Part shown: positions 12,821 to 21,247 of the stretch, piece after piece | How positions within the stretch are numbered: the stretch's first letter is position 1 | Layout: every line of letters starts with the position of its first letter | IMG/VR virus record: IMGVR_UViG_3300031825_000034 | Span: 1-40,862 of that record | Source of the DNA: a virus | Direction: 5' to 3' (one strand) | Length of the DNA: 40,862 nucleotides | Notes under the pieces: model-generated | What the model was told of the DNA's origin: nothing | Databases searched by the model: none | The model's input: the letters and a program-made list of their open reading frames with translations, nothing else | Program-made: the position numbers and the translations under genes

Positions 12821-14473
12821 ATGAGCGACGTCAAGAAGCTGGTCGAGCGCGCGACGGTCCTGCTGGGCAAGAGGTTCGACCTCCTGCAGCTGTGGCAGAC
12901 CATCGCGGACAACTTCTACGTCGAGCGGGCGACCTTCACGGTGTCGCGCGCCCTGGGCGAGGAGTTCGCCAGCAATCTGATGACGTCCTATCCGCTGATG
13001 GTGCGCCGTGACCTGGGAAACCAGCTCTCCGGCATGCTGCGGCCCACTTCGAAGGACTGGTTTCACATCGGCACCGAGCGGGCCCAGAAGGATCTGCAGG
13101 CCCGCGCCTGGCTCGAGTACGCCACCGGTGTGCAGAAGCGCGCGATGTACGACCGCAAGGCCCGCTTCGTGCGCGCCACCAAGGAGGGCGACCACGACTT
13201 CGCCGCCTTCGGCCAATGCGTGATCAGCGTCGAGCTGTACCAGCAGCCAGACCTTGCCGGCCGGCCGCCGGCGGCGCCGCACCTCCTGTACCGCTGCTGG
13301 CACCTTCGTGACTGCGCCTGGGCCGAGGACGTGACCGGCGAAGTCGATACTGTGGTGCGCAAGTGGAAGCCCACCCTGTACCAGCTGTCCAAGCTGTACC
13401 CCGGCAAGCTGAACCAGAAGCGCATGACGCAGATGGCCCAGGACCCGATGTGCGAGGTCGAATGCCTGCACATCGTCGTGCCGTCCGATACCTACGACTG
13501 CGGCGACGGCAAGAAACTGCGCACCCGGTTCGTGAGCGTCATGGTGGACGTCGAGGAATTCTGCGCGCTCGAAGAGGTCGGCCAGCACTCCATGCCCTAC
13601 GTGGTGCCGCGCTGGCAGACCGTGAGCGACAGCCAGTACGCCTACAGCCCGGCCACCGTCTGCGCGCTGCCCGATGCCCGCCTGCTGCAGGCCATGACCC
13701 TGACCCTGCTGGAGGCCGGCGAGAAGGCGGTCAACCCGCCCATGGTCGGGGTGCAGTCGGCGCTGCGCTCGGACTTGAACATCTTTCCCGGAGGCTTCAC
13801 CGCGGTGGACGCCGCTTTCGACGGCAAGCTGCGCGAAGTCCTGGCGCCGCTGTCGGTCGACAAGTCCGGCCTGCCCTACGGCATCGAAATCCGCGACGAC
13901 ATCAAGGTGTCCCTGATGGACGCCTTCTACCTGAACAAGCTGAACCTGCCGCCGGTGGACACCAAGGCGATGACCGCCTACGAGGTCAGCCAGCGCGTCA
14001 GCGAGTACATCCGCCAGGCGCTGCCCCTGTTCGAGCCGATGGAGACCGACTACAACGGCGCGCTGTGCGAGCGCACCTTCGACATCCTGATGCGCAACGG
14101 AGCATTCGGGTCGGCAGACACCATCCCCGAGGTGCTGAGCGAGCAGGACATCACCTTCCGCTTCGAAAGCCCGCTGCAGGAGGCCGTCGAGCGCCAGAAG
14201 GCCAGCGTGTTCATCGAGGCCAAGGGCCTGGTGGCAGAAGCCGTGGCGCTGGATCCAGCCGCTGCGGGGGTCATCAATGCACCGCAGGCCCTGCGCGCGG
14301 CCCTGCTGGGCATCGGGTTCGCAGCGGCAGACATGCGCACCGAAGAAGAGGTCGCGCAGATCCAGGCGCAGGAGGCCGCCGCGCAGCAGCAGCAGCAGCT
14401 CCTCAACGCCATCGAGCAGGGCGCCGGCATCGCCAAGACTGCCGGTGAAGCCGCACAGAGCTTTCAGGCATGA
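12821..14473 (+). CDS. Portal protein (head-tail connector)
   Basis: 550 residues, a typical length for T7-like head-tail connectors (PF12236 group). Conserved features include WQTIADNFYVERATF and RRDLGNQLSGMLRPTSKDWF near the N-terminus, a wing and stem region with long helices, and DVEEFCALEEVGQHSMPYVV with RWQTVSDSQYAYSPATVCAL in the middle. It forms the dodecameric ring at one vertex through which DNA is packaged and ejected, and to which the tubular tail proteins attach. The C-terminus is Gln/Ala-rich (AQEAAAQQQQQLLNAIEQGA), probably a disordered tail. It overlaps the next gene by ATGA. Confidence 0.93.
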   Translation: MSDVKKLVERATVLLGKRFDLLQLWQTIADNFYVERATFTVSRALGEEFASNLMTSYPLMVRRDLGNQLSGMLRPTSKDWFHIGTERAQKDLQARAWLEYATGVQKRAMYDRKARFVRATKEGDHDFAAFGQCVISVELYQQPDLAGRPPAAPHLLYRCWHLRDCAWAEDVTGEVDTVVRKWKPTLYQLSKLYPGKLNQKRMTQMAQDPMCEVECLHIVVPSDTYDCGDGKKLRTRFVSVMVDVEEFCALEEVGQHSMPYVVPRWQTVSDSQYAYSPATVCALPDARLLQAMTLTLLEAGEKAVNPPMVGVQSALRSDLNIFPGGFTAVDAAFDGKLREVLAPLSVDKSGLPYGIEIRDDIKVSLMDAFYLNKLNLPPVDTKAMTAYEVSQRVSEYIRQALPLFEPMETDYNGALCERTFDILMRNGAFGSADTIPEVLSEQDITFRFESPLQEAVERQKASVFIEAKGLVAEAVALDPAAAGVINAPQALRAALLGIGFAAADMRTEEEVAQIQAQEAAAQQQQQLLNAIEQGAGIAKTAGEAAQSFQA

Positions 14474-14763
14474 GCAAGACGCCCGTCCGCGAACGCTGGC
14501 TTCCCGCTGAATGGGATCTGCCCGATGCCTCCGCGCTGCAGGCGCTGGGCCGCGGCGATGCCACGCCGGAACAGCAGAAGCGCGCCCTGACCGTGATCGT
14601 CGAAAAGCTGGCCGGCACCTACGAACACACGTTCGTTCCCGGCGGGCAGGACCAGACCATCTACCTCGAAGGCCGCCGATCGGTGGGCCTGCAAATCGTC
14701 AAGCTGCTCAAGGTCGACCTCGCGGCCTTGCGCAACAAATCGCCCGGCCAGGGCAAAACCTGA
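14470..14763 (+). CDS. Bbp19-like phage protein, 97 aa
   Basis: ATG 14470 lies inside the portal stop. The C-terminal half, YEHTFVPGGQDQTIYLEGRR followed by VGLQIVKLLKVDL, matches the Bbp19-like domain named after Bordetella phage BPP-1, where it accompanies the portal and scaffold genes. The typical pattern is Asp/Gln-x-Tyr-x-E-G-R/Q-R-S-V followed by a helix. It is probably a small head or assembly protein. Its presence supports relation of this phage to BPP-1/Bcep22-like podoviruses. The biochemical role is not established to my knowledge. Confidence 0.75.
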   Translation: MSKTPVRERWLPAEWDLPDASALQALGRGDATPEQQKRALTVIVEKLAGTYEHTFVPGGQDQTIYLEGRRSVGLQIVKLLKVDLAALRNKSPGQGKT

Positions 14764-14774
14764 AGGAGTGAGCC

Positions 14775-15767
14775 ATGCTGAAGAAACGATTCGTGCTGAT
14801 GTTGGATGAGCCGGGCGCCGGTGGCGGTGCAGGTGCAGGAGCCGGCGCGGGCGCGGGCGCCGGTGCTGGTGCCGGAGGTGCAGCCGATGACGGCAAGGGC
14901 GCCCCGGGTGCCGGCAAAGGCGCAGACGCTGGCGCCGTCGGTGAGGGTGCTGGTGCTGGCGCCGGAGCAGGGGCGGGCGCCGGTTCGAAGTCCGACTGGT
15001 CCGACGACTGGCGCGTCAAGCTGGCCGGCGAGAAGGCCGACAAGCAGCTCGAGCGGATGTCCTCGCCCAAGGACGTCTACAACTCCTGGAAGGCCCTGCA
15101 GCAGCGCCTGTCCACCGGGGAGCTGAAGTCCACGCTGCCCAAGGACGCCAAGCCGGAAGACGTCACGAAGTGGCGCGCCGAGAACGGCATCCCCGAAAAG
15201 CCCGAGGACTACAAGATGCCCGAGGGCCTGGTGGTGGGCGACGCCGACAAGCCGATGATCGACCTGTTCTTGAAGGACATGCACGGCAAGAACGCCAGCC
15301 CGGACGTCGTGCAGGCCGCGGTGCAGTCCTACTACAAGATCGTCGAGACCCAGGCCGCCAAGATCGCCGAGGCCGATGTCGCCCACAAGACCGAGATGGA
15401 GGACACCCTGCGGGCCGAGTGGGGCGGCGACTACCGCAAGAACGTCAACGCCATCACCGGCATGCTGGCGACCGCTCCCGGCGGCATCCAGGACAAGATC
15501 CTGAGCGCGCGCACCGCCGACGGCCGGGCCATTGCGAACGATGCCGACGTGCTGCGCTGGCTGGCGAGCACCGCCCTGGAGATCAACCCGGTTTCCACGG
15601 TGGTTCCCGCCGGCGGCGACCAGATGGGCGCGATCACCGACGAGATCGGCAAGATCGAAAAGCTGATGGGCAACCGTCAGTCCGAATACTGGAAAGGCCC
15701 GGGCGCCGACAAGATGCAGGCGCGCTACCGCGAGCTGGTCACGGCCCGGGACCGCAAATCCAAATGA
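14775..15767 (+). CDS. Scaffolding protein with Gly-Ala repeat N-terminus, 330 aa
   Basis: ATG 14775 follows GGAG (14764-14767). Residues about 14-70 are almost entirely Gly and Ala with some Asp and Lys, an unusual low-complexity arm. Residues 70-330 are acidic and helical: WSDDWRVKLAGEKADKQLER, a WKALQQRLSTGEL helix, EDYKMPEGL, and a C-terminal helical part ending AITDEIGKIEKLMGNRQSEY and WKGPGADKMQARYRELV. Length, acidity, helix content and place directly before the capsid gene fit a T7 gp9-type scaffold that guides procapsid assembly and leaves before DNA fills the head. The ending is typical of capsid-binding tails in this group. Confidence 0.85.
   Translation: MLKKRFVLMLDEPGAGGGAGAGAGAGAGAGAGAGGAADDGKGAPGAGKGADAGAVGEGAGAGAGAGAGAGSKSDWSDDWRVKLAGEKADKQLERMSSPKDVYNSWKALQQRLSTGELKSTLPKDAKPEDVTKWRAENGIPEKPEDYKMPEGLVVGDADKPMIDLFLKDMHGKNASPDVVQAAVQSYYKIVETQAAKIAEADVAHKTEMEDTLRAEWGGDYRKNVNAITGMLATAPGGIQDKILSARTADGRAIANDADVLRWLASTALEINPVSTVVPAGGDQMGAITDEIGKIEKLMGNRQSEYWKGPGADKMQARYRELVTARDRKSK
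14814..14984 (+). repeat. Gly-Ala coding low-complexity repeat in the scaffold gene
   Basis: Runs of GGN-GCN codons encode alternating Gly-Ala, in two blocks (about 14814-14879 and 14943-14984). Such tracts are prone to slippage, so length may vary between isolates. The encoded arm is likely disordered. Confidence 0.7.
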
Positions 15768-15780
15768 TTTCCAACCAAGT

Positions 15781-15906
15781 CCCGGCTGCAACCCGGGCCC
15801 ACCGAGGAGCATGGGGTAACCGCGCAAGCGCCCTCATGCAAGACGGTGGTTCGCCGAAGACTGCGCCCTGTCAAGGACACCGCCGGCCCCGCAAGGGCAA
15901 CCCGGC
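15781..15906 (+). promoter_or_regulatory. Structured 5' leader of the major capsid gene
   Basis: The 201-base gap between scaffold and capsid genes holds no gene but at least three hairpins: CCCGG/CCGGG (15781-15785 and 15793-15797); a bulged stem ATGGGG/CCTCAT (15811-15816 and 15832-15837) closed by GCG-CAAG-CGC; and GCCGG/CCGGC (15882-15886 and 15902-15906) with an inner CCC-GCAA-GGG helix capped by a GNRA loop. Such a leader could stabilise the capsid message or mark RNA processing. No promoter boxes are obvious. Confidence 0.4.
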
Positions 15907-15968
15907 GATCCTGAAGCGGGTAACCGGAGTTTGGGGCATGCAAAAACCTCAACCTTTAGGAGCCAACA

Positions 15969-16817
15969 ATGGCTGACACCGCATTCCAGACCCAATATCG
16001 CCAGGAGTTCATCCAGGGCTTCGAGCAGACCCAGAGCCTGCTGCGCGGCACCTGCGTGACCGAGGCCGTGATCAAGGGAAACCAGGCCGTGTTCCTGGTC
16101 GCCGACTCCGGCGCCGCCACTGCCGTGACCCGCGGCGTGAACGGCCTGATCCCGGCGCGCTCGGACAACCTCACGCAGAACACCTGCACCCTGTCCGAGT
16201 GGCACGACCTGGTGCGCAAGACCGGCTTCAACGTGTTCGCCAGCCAGGGCGACCAGCGCTCGATCATGCAGAAGACCACCATGGGCGTGATCAACCGCAA
16301 GATCGACAGCCAGATCATCACGGAACTGAACACCGCCACCAACGACACCGGCGCGGCCGTCACGGGCTCCATCAACCTGCTGACCAAGGCGCAGGTGATC
16401 CTGGGCAACAACGCGGTTCCGTGGGACAACTGGATCACGCTGCTGGCGACGCCGGCCTTCCTGGGCTACCTGCGGCAGGCTCCGGAGTTCTCCAACGCCC
16501 AGTACGTGAACAGCAAGCCGTACGAGTCGGGCCCGGACTGGCGCGACCAGCCGGTGGCCTACCGCTACGACAACATGATGATCGTCGTGCACCCGAACCT
16601 GCCCGGCGCGGGCACGGCCGCCGAGAAGTGCTTCATGTACCACCGCACGGCCATCGGCCACGCTGCGGACACCAAGGGCATGGAAACGCCGGTCGGCTAC
16701 GACGAGGAACAGAACTACTCGTACTCACGCGCCTCGATGTACATGGGCGCCAAGCTGCTGCAAAACAGCGGCGTGTGCGTGATCAACCACGACGGATCGG
16801 GCTTCGCGGCCTCCTGA
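15969..16817 (+). CDS. Major capsid protein
   Basis: 282 residues from ATG 15969 with TTAGGAGCC ahead (AGGAG at 15958-15962), a strong ribosome site as expected for the most abundant virion protein. The sequence has the layout of the podovirus 'phage capsid protein' family: an N-terminal arm (MADTAFQTQYRQEFIQGFEQ), GLIPARSDNL, a spine helix MGVINRKIDSQIITELN, and the P-domain part TKAQVILGNNAVPWDNWITL with ATPAFLGYL. The C-terminal region has Tyr-rich segments (EEQNYSYSRASMYMGAKLLQ). It forms the icosahedral shell with the HK97 fold. Order after portal and scaffold supports the call. A terminator-like hairpin follows directly. Confidence 0.93.
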   Translation: MADTAFQTQYRQEFIQGFEQTQSLLRGTCVTEAVIKGNQAVFLVADSGAATAVTRGVNGLIPARSDNLTQNTCTLSEWHDLVRKTGFNVFASQGDQRSIMQKTTMGVINRKIDSQIITELNTATNDTGAAVTGSINLLTKAQVILGNNAVPWDNWITLLATPAFLGYLRQAPEFSNAQYVNSKPYESGPDWRDQPVAYRYDNMMIVVHPNLPGAGTAAEKCFMYHRTAIGHAADTKGMETPVGYDEEQNYSYSRASMYMGAKLLQNSGVCVINHDGSGFAAS

Positions 16818-16819
16818 TT

Positions 16820-16839
16820 GAAGGGGCTTCGGCCCTTTC
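16820..16839 (+). terminator. Terminator-like hairpin after the capsid gene
   Basis: Eight-bp stem GAAGGGGC/GCCCTTTC (one G-T pair) with a TTCG tetraloop, starting three bases after the capsid stop. Only a weak T-rich stretch follows, so partial termination or 3'-end protection of capsid mRNA is likely. Confidence 0.5.
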
Positions 16840-16881
16840 ATCCACCACCTTTTCACCCTCTCAATTTCACAGGAGCCCACC

Positions 16882-17139
16882 ATGGCTTATTCCACTTCCA
16901 CCCCGCCCGTCAAGCTGGTCGATGCCCTCGGCGGCACCGGCGCGATCTGGTCGTATCGCTCCACCGATGCTGTCGCGACCGTGCGCGGCGCCGGCTACTT
17001 CAGCAACGGGTCCGACCTGGGCATGAAGGGCGGCGACATCGTGTACAGCTGCGAAACCGACAACACGTTCGCGACCTCCGTCAGCTGCGTGACGGCTGTC
17101 ACGGCCGGCGGCGCGGCCACGGTCTCGGCTCTGACCTAA
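16882..17139 (+). CDS. Putative small head protein (decoration-like), 85 aa
   Basis: ATG 16882 follows AGGAG (16872-16876). The protein is small, beta-rich and dominated by Ser, Thr, Gly, Ala and Val (PPVKLVDALGGTGAIWSYRS and later DNTFATSVSCVTAVTAGGAA). It lies between the capsid gene and a terminator, with its own strong ribosome site, so it is likely made in quantity with the capsid. A decoration or cement-like role is plausible by place and size; no motif proves it. Confidence 0.65.
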   Translation: MAYSTSTPPVKLVDALGGTGAIWSYRSTDAVATVRGAGYFSNGSDLGMKGGDIVYSCETDNTFATSVSCVTAVTAGGAATVSALT

Positions 17140-17157
17140 CCGGCGCAATCCAGGCAG

Positions 17158-17185
17158 GGGAGGGCCTTCGCGGGCTCTCCCTTTT
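17158..17185 (+). terminator. Rho-independent terminator after the capsid block
   Basis: Nine-bp stem GGGAGGGCC/GGCTCTCCC (17158-17166 and 17173-17181, one G-T pair), loop TTCGCG, then TTTT. It would limit expression of tail genes relative to capsid genes. Confidence 0.65.
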
Positions 17186-17210
17186 CCACAACCACCACCA
17201 GGACACCACC

Positions 17211-17678
17211 ATGAATGCAGTCGAGAAGAAAACCGAGGCGCGCAAGCTGATCATCCCGCGCTTCAAGGATGCCGCCTACGAGCGCAACGTCTGGCAGGCA
17301 TCGATCGAGAACGGCGTGGCCTTCGACGAAGTCGTCAAGCCCGAATTCTGGGCGCACGTCGCCGCGCGCCTGAAGCCCAACGACCACATCGAGGTGGTCG
17401 CCGAGAACGGCGAGTACTTCGGCGAGCTGCTGGTGATCGAGTCCGGCCGGCTCTGGGCCAAGGTCGCGGTGCTGCGCTTCGTCGAGCTGTCCGCCGCGGA
17501 AGTACCGGCCGCCCTGCTGGCCTCCGCGGCCTCGGGCTACAAGGTCGAATACAAGGGCCCGACCCTCAAGCACGTGGTGATCCGCCTGAGCGACAACGAG
17601 ATCGTGCACGAAGGCATCGCGCGCAAGGCCGACGCCGAGCTGTGGGTCAACGAGCACCTGAAGACCCTGGCCCGCTGA
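17211..17678 (+). CDS. Hypothetical virion-region protein, 155 aa
   Basis: ATG 17211, with AGGA at 17200-17203. The protein has mixed composition: a basic start (RKLIIPRFKDAAYERN), a helical middle, a beta segment (HIEVVAENGEYFGELLVIES), and an end KHVVIRLSDNEIVHEGIARK that reads like a small beta domain. It has no signal or membrane segment. It follows the capsid terminator and precedes the tail-adaptor genes, so a head-completion or accessory structural role is likely. I do not recognise the family. Confidence 0.7.
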   Translation: MNAVEKKTEARKLIIPRFKDAAYERNVWQASIENGVAFDEVVKPEFWAHVAARLKPNDHIEVVAENGEYFGELLVIESGRLWAKVAVLRFVELSAAEVPAALLASAASGYKVEYKGPTLKHVVIRLSDNEIVHEGIARKADAELWVNEHLKTLAR

Positions 17679-17679
17679 C

Positions 17680-17970
17680 ATGGCCGACCCGATCCCGACC
17701 ATCGCTGAAACGCTCGACGGCCTGCTGGCCGGGAGCTACACGCGCGAGCAGGCGATGGTCTGGATCGATCAGCACACCGCCGAGGCGGTAGCAGCGGCGG
17801 TCGAAGCTGCAGCTGACCGCGATGCATTCGCCTCCCAGGCCATCCCGACGCTGCTGGCCGATCGGCGGTTTTTGCAGGACGCGCGCAATTCCGGAACCGA
17901 TCCGTTCGACGCCGTGGCCACCGCCGCTTACGCGATGGCCGCTTCGATGAAGAAAGCGAGATCCGCATGA
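17680..17970 (+). CDS. Hypothetical protein, 96 aa, helical
   Basis: ATG 17680, one base after the previous stop. The protein is almost entirely helical and Ala-rich (HTAEAVAAAVEAAADRDAFA), with a short basic C-terminus (MAASMKKARSA). It overlaps the tail-adaptor gene by four bases (ATGA). The motif LDGLLAGSYTREQAMVWIDQ at the start may form a small helical bundle. Similar short proteins occur just ahead of tail tubular protein A in related phages. Function unknown; possibly an assembly factor. Confidence 0.65.
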   Translation: MADPIPTIAETLDGLLAGSYTREQAMVWIDQHTAEAVAAAVEAAADRDAFASQAIPTLLADRRFLQDARNSGTDPFDAVATAAYAMAASMKKARSA

Positions 17971-18590
17971 CCACCCGCCTGACCCTGTACAACGGAGCGC
18001 TGCGGCTGCTGGGCGAGCGAAAGCTGGCCAGCCTGGCAGAGAACCGCGAGCCGCGGCGCCTGCTGGACGACGCCTGGGACGATGGCGCCGTGAACGGAGC
18101 GCTCGAAGCCGGCCAGTGGTTCTTCGCCTGCCGCGGCATGCAGTACGACTACAGCCCTTCGGTGGAGCCGCCCTTTGGCTACCGCCGCGCCTTCAACAAG
18201 CCCGGCGACTTCGTGCGAACCATGGCGGTGTGCCAGGACGAGTATTTCAACGTCCCGGTTACCGCCTACTCGGACGAGGCCGGCTTCTGGTACGCGGATC
18301 TCGACACCCTGTTCATCAAGTACGTGAGCAACGATGCGGCCTACGGCAACGACATGAGCCGCTGGCCGCAGACCTTCGTAAAGTACCTGGAAGCCTGCCT
18401 GGCGCGCGACATCGTGATGGCGCTCAAGCAGAACAAAACCGCCTGGGTCGATTCGATCCAGCTCGCCAAGGACTTGCTGGTGGAGGCCAAGTCGCAGAAC
18501 GCGATGGCCGAGCCCGCCAAGTTCCTGCCGGCCAGCAGCTGGGTCGCGGCCCGCGCGGGCGCCGGCCGCAGCAGGAGCCGGATCGCGTGA
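17967..18590 (+). CDS. Tail tubular protein A (T7 gp11-like adaptor)
   Basis: 207 residues from ATG 17967. TLYNGALRLLGERKLASL at the start, the LLDDAWDDGAVNGALEAGQW helix, GYRRAFNKPGDFVRT and the later DLDTLFIKYVSND are features of the T7 gp11-like tail tubular protein A family, normally about 190-210 residues. It forms the ring that joins the portal to the nozzle. Direct succession by the tubular protein B gene, overlapping by four bases, confirms the call. The C-terminus is basic and Ala-rich. Confidence 0.88.
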   Translation: MTTRLTLYNGALRLLGERKLASLAENREPRRLLDDAWDDGAVNGALEAGQWFFACRGMQYDYSPSVEPPFGYRRAFNKPGDFVRTMAVCQDEYFNVPVTAYSDEAGFWYADLDTLFIKYVSNDAAYGNDMSRWPQTFVKYLEACLARDIVMALKQNKTAWVDSIQLAKDLLVEAKSQNAMAEPAKFLPASSWVAARAGAGRSRSRIA

Positions 18591-21247
18591 GGGGCGAACA
18601 GCAGATCCTGGCCTTCAACCGGGGGATGATCTCCCGGCTGGCGCTGGCGCGCGTGGACTTGAAGCGCTACCCGATGTCGGCCGAGGAGCAGACGAACTGG
18701 ATGCCGCGGGTGCTGGGCAGCGCCATGCTGCGGCCAGGCTTGGGCTATCTAGGGGCCTCGAAGAGCAACCTGAAGGCCAAGTACCTCGATTTCGTCTTCG
18801 CGTCCGACGATACCGCGCTGCTGGAGCTCACCGACTCGAGCCTGCGCGTGTGGGTCAATGACGCGCTGGTGACCCGCCCGGCCGTGTCCACCGTCACCGC
18901 CAATGGCAACTTCGACTCGAACCTGGGCAGCTGGACCAACATCGACGTCGGGACCGCTGTCTCGAGGTGGGTCACCGGCGGCTACATGGGCCTGAATGGT
19001 TCCGGCGACAACGCCGCCGGCCGCCGCCAGGCCGTCACGGTCGCGGCCGGCGATCAAGGCGTGGTGCACGCGCTGCGGGTGGTTGTCACGCGCGGAAGCG
19101 TCGACGTCCTGGTGGGATCGTCCGCCGGCGCGGAGGACTATTTCCGCGTCACGCTGGGAGCCGGCACCCATTCGCTGGCCTTCACCCCGACCGGAAATAT
19201 CTCGATCGACGTCATCAGCCGCAGCGTCTACGAGACCCTGGTCAGCAGCGTGAACATCGAGGGAGCTGGCGCGCTGGAGCTGCCCACCCCCTGGACCGAG
19301 GCCATGCTGCCGATGGTTCGCAAGGACCAGAGCGGCGACGTGATGTTCGTCGCCTGCAACGGCGTGCAGCAGCGCCGCATCGAGCGCCGCGGCACCACCT
19401 CCTGGTCCGTTGCTCTGTACGAATGCGACAACGGGCCGTTCCTGGTCCAGAACACCTCTCCCACCACGATCTCCAATTCGACGGTGGAGGGAGAAACCAC
19501 GCTCACCGCCTCGGCCCCGCTGTTCCAGGCGTCCCATGTGGGCGCGCTGTTCCGGCTCGAGTCCGAAGGACAGTTCGTGGACAACGTCTTCACCGGTGCG
19601 GACCAGCAGGGCCACCAGATCCTGGTCACCGGCGTGGGCGATACCCGCAACTTCACGGTGTCGATCGCCGGCATCTTCGTCGCCACCATCACCCTGCAGC
19701 GCAGCGTGGGCGACACGGGAGTCTGGGAGGACACGGCCACCACCTACACGGCCCCGGGGACGGTCACCTTCAACGACGCCCTGGACAACCAGATCATTGC
19801 CTACCGGCTTGCGATCAACCCCGGAAACTACACCTCCGGCGCGGTTGACTGCCAGCAGATCTACCAGTACGGCTCCATCACCGGCGTGGTGCGCGTCATC
19901 TCGGTGGCCAGCACGCTCTCGGCCCAGGCGGTGGTGATCAAACGGCTCGGCGCCCTGGGGTCCTTGGGCAACTCGGCCACCACGAACTGGCGCGAGGGCG
20001 CCTGGTCCGACTACCGCGGCTGGCCCTCTGCCGTCGCCCTGTACGAGGGGCGCCTGTGGTGGGCCGGAAAGGACAAGTGGTATGGCAGCGTCACCGACGA
20101 TTTCCCCAGCTTCGACCCCGACTTCGAGGGCGACGCCGGCCCGATCATCCGCTCGATCGGCTCCGGCCCGGTGGACGTCATCAGCTGGCTGCTGCCGCTG
20201 CAGCGCCTGATGGCCGGCACCGATGGCTCCGTGGTGGCGGGGCGCTCCAACTCGTTCGACGAGCCGCTGACCCCGACCAACTTCAACCCCAAGTCGGCCG
20301 TCACGCAGGGCACCGCGCGCGTCCCGGCCGTGAAGCTCGACGATGCCGCCTTGTTCGTCCAGCGCGGCGGCTACAAGGTTCTCAGCATGGGCGGCTCGAT
20401 TGAGTCGAACAGCAACTACGCGCTCGACGACCTCTCCGTCCTGGCGCCCGACATCGGAAAGCCCGGCATCACGGCCTTTGCCATCCAGCGCCAGCCCGAC
20501 ACCCGGATCCACTGCGTGCGCAGCGACGGCAAGGTGGCGCTCCTGGTCTATGACAAGGCCGAGGACGTGAAGTGCTGGATCCTGGTCGAGACCGACGGTG
20601 CTATCGAGGATGTGGTGGTGCTGCCCGGCAGCGACGGCGAGGAGGCGGTCTATTACGTGGTCAAGCGCACCATCGGCGGTTCCGCGAAGCGCTACCTGGA
20701 GCGCTGGGCCCGCGAGGACGAATGCATCGGAGGCGCCGTCAACAAGCTGGCCGATTCCTACGTGGTGTACAACGGCTCCAACCTCGCCCACCTCGAGGGC
20801 GAAAGCGTCGTCGGCTGGTACGCGGGCAAAGCCTACGACGCCGTCACCGTGAGCGGTGGCGCGGCTGCCGGCATGCCGGTGGGGGCCGTGGTGGGCCTGA
20901 CCTATGAGGCGCGCTACAGGAGCACCAAGCTGGCCTACGTGGCGGCCCCGGGCGAGTCGGCCCTGGGCGCGCGCAAGAACACCCATTCGCTTACCCTGGT
21001 GCTGGCCGACACCCATCCGATGGGCATCCAGTACGGCAAGGACTTCACCACGATGGACGATCTCCCGCTGGTGGAGGCCTATGCGGTGGTCGACCCGGAT
21101 GCGGTCTGGCAGGAATACAACTACGAGGCGTTTTCCCTGCCGGGCGAGTGGGGCGTTGACACCCGCCTTTGCCTCAAGGCCAGCGCCCCGCGGCCCTGCA
21201 CCCTGCTGGCGGCCGTGATCGGCATGAGCTCGAACAGCACGTCATGA
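18587..21247 (+). CDS. Tail tubular protein B / nozzle protein (T7 gp12-like)
   Basis: 886 residues from GTG 18587, with AGGAG at 18572-18576; later Met codons would cut into the conserved start. The N-terminus has the nozzle signature FNRGMISRLALARVDLKRYP followed by NWMPRVLGSAMLRPGLGYLG. The rest is beta-rich, as expected for the propeller-like nozzle, with YEGRLWWAGKDKWYGSVTDD and PLQRLMAGTDGSVVAGRSNS in the second half. It forms the hexameric tube below the adaptor through which DNA leaves, and the site to which tailspikes bind. The length is close to T7 gp12 and relatives (about 800-900). It overlaps the next gene by four bases. Confidence 0.9.
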   Translation: MRGEQQILAFNRGMISRLALARVDLKRYPMSAEEQTNWMPRVLGSAMLRPGLGYLGASKSNLKAKYLDFVFASDDTALLELTDSSLRVWVNDALVTRPAVSTVTANGNFDSNLGSWTNIDVGTAVSRWVTGGYMGLNGSGDNAAGRRQAVTVAAGDQGVVHALRVVVTRGSVDVLVGSSAGAEDYFRVTLGAGTHSLAFTPTGNISIDVISRSVYETLVSSVNIEGAGALELPTPWTEAMLPMVRKDQSGDVMFVACNGVQQRRIERRGTTSWSVALYECDNGPFLVQNTSPTTISNSTVEGETTLTASAPLFQASHVGALFRLESEGQFVDNVFTGADQQGHQILVTGVGDTRNFTVSIAGIFVATITLQRSVGDTGVWEDTATTYTAPGTVTFNDALDNQIIAYRLAINPGNYTSGAVDCQQIYQYGSITGVVRVISVASTLSAQAVVIKRLGALGSLGNSATTNWREGAWSDYRGWPSAVALYEGRLWWAGKDKWYGSVTDDFPSFDPDFEGDAGPIIRSIGSGPVDVISWLLPLQRLMAGTDGSVVAGRSNSFDEPLTPTNFNPKSAVTQGTARVPAVKLDDAALFVQRGGYKVLSMGGSIESNSNYALDDLSVLAPDIGKPGITAFAIQRQPDTRIHCVRSDGKVALLVYDKAEDVKCWILVETDGAIEDVVVLPGSDGEEAVYYVVKRTIGGSAKRYLERWAREDECIGGAVNKLADSYVVYNGSNLAHLEGESVVGWYAGKAYDAVTVSGGAAAGMPVGAVVGLTYEARYRSTKLAYVAAPGESALGARKNTHSLTLVLADTHPMGIQYGKDFTTMDDLPLVEAYAVVDPDAVWQEYNYEAFSLPGEWGVDTRLCLKASAPRPCTLLAAVIGMSSNSTS

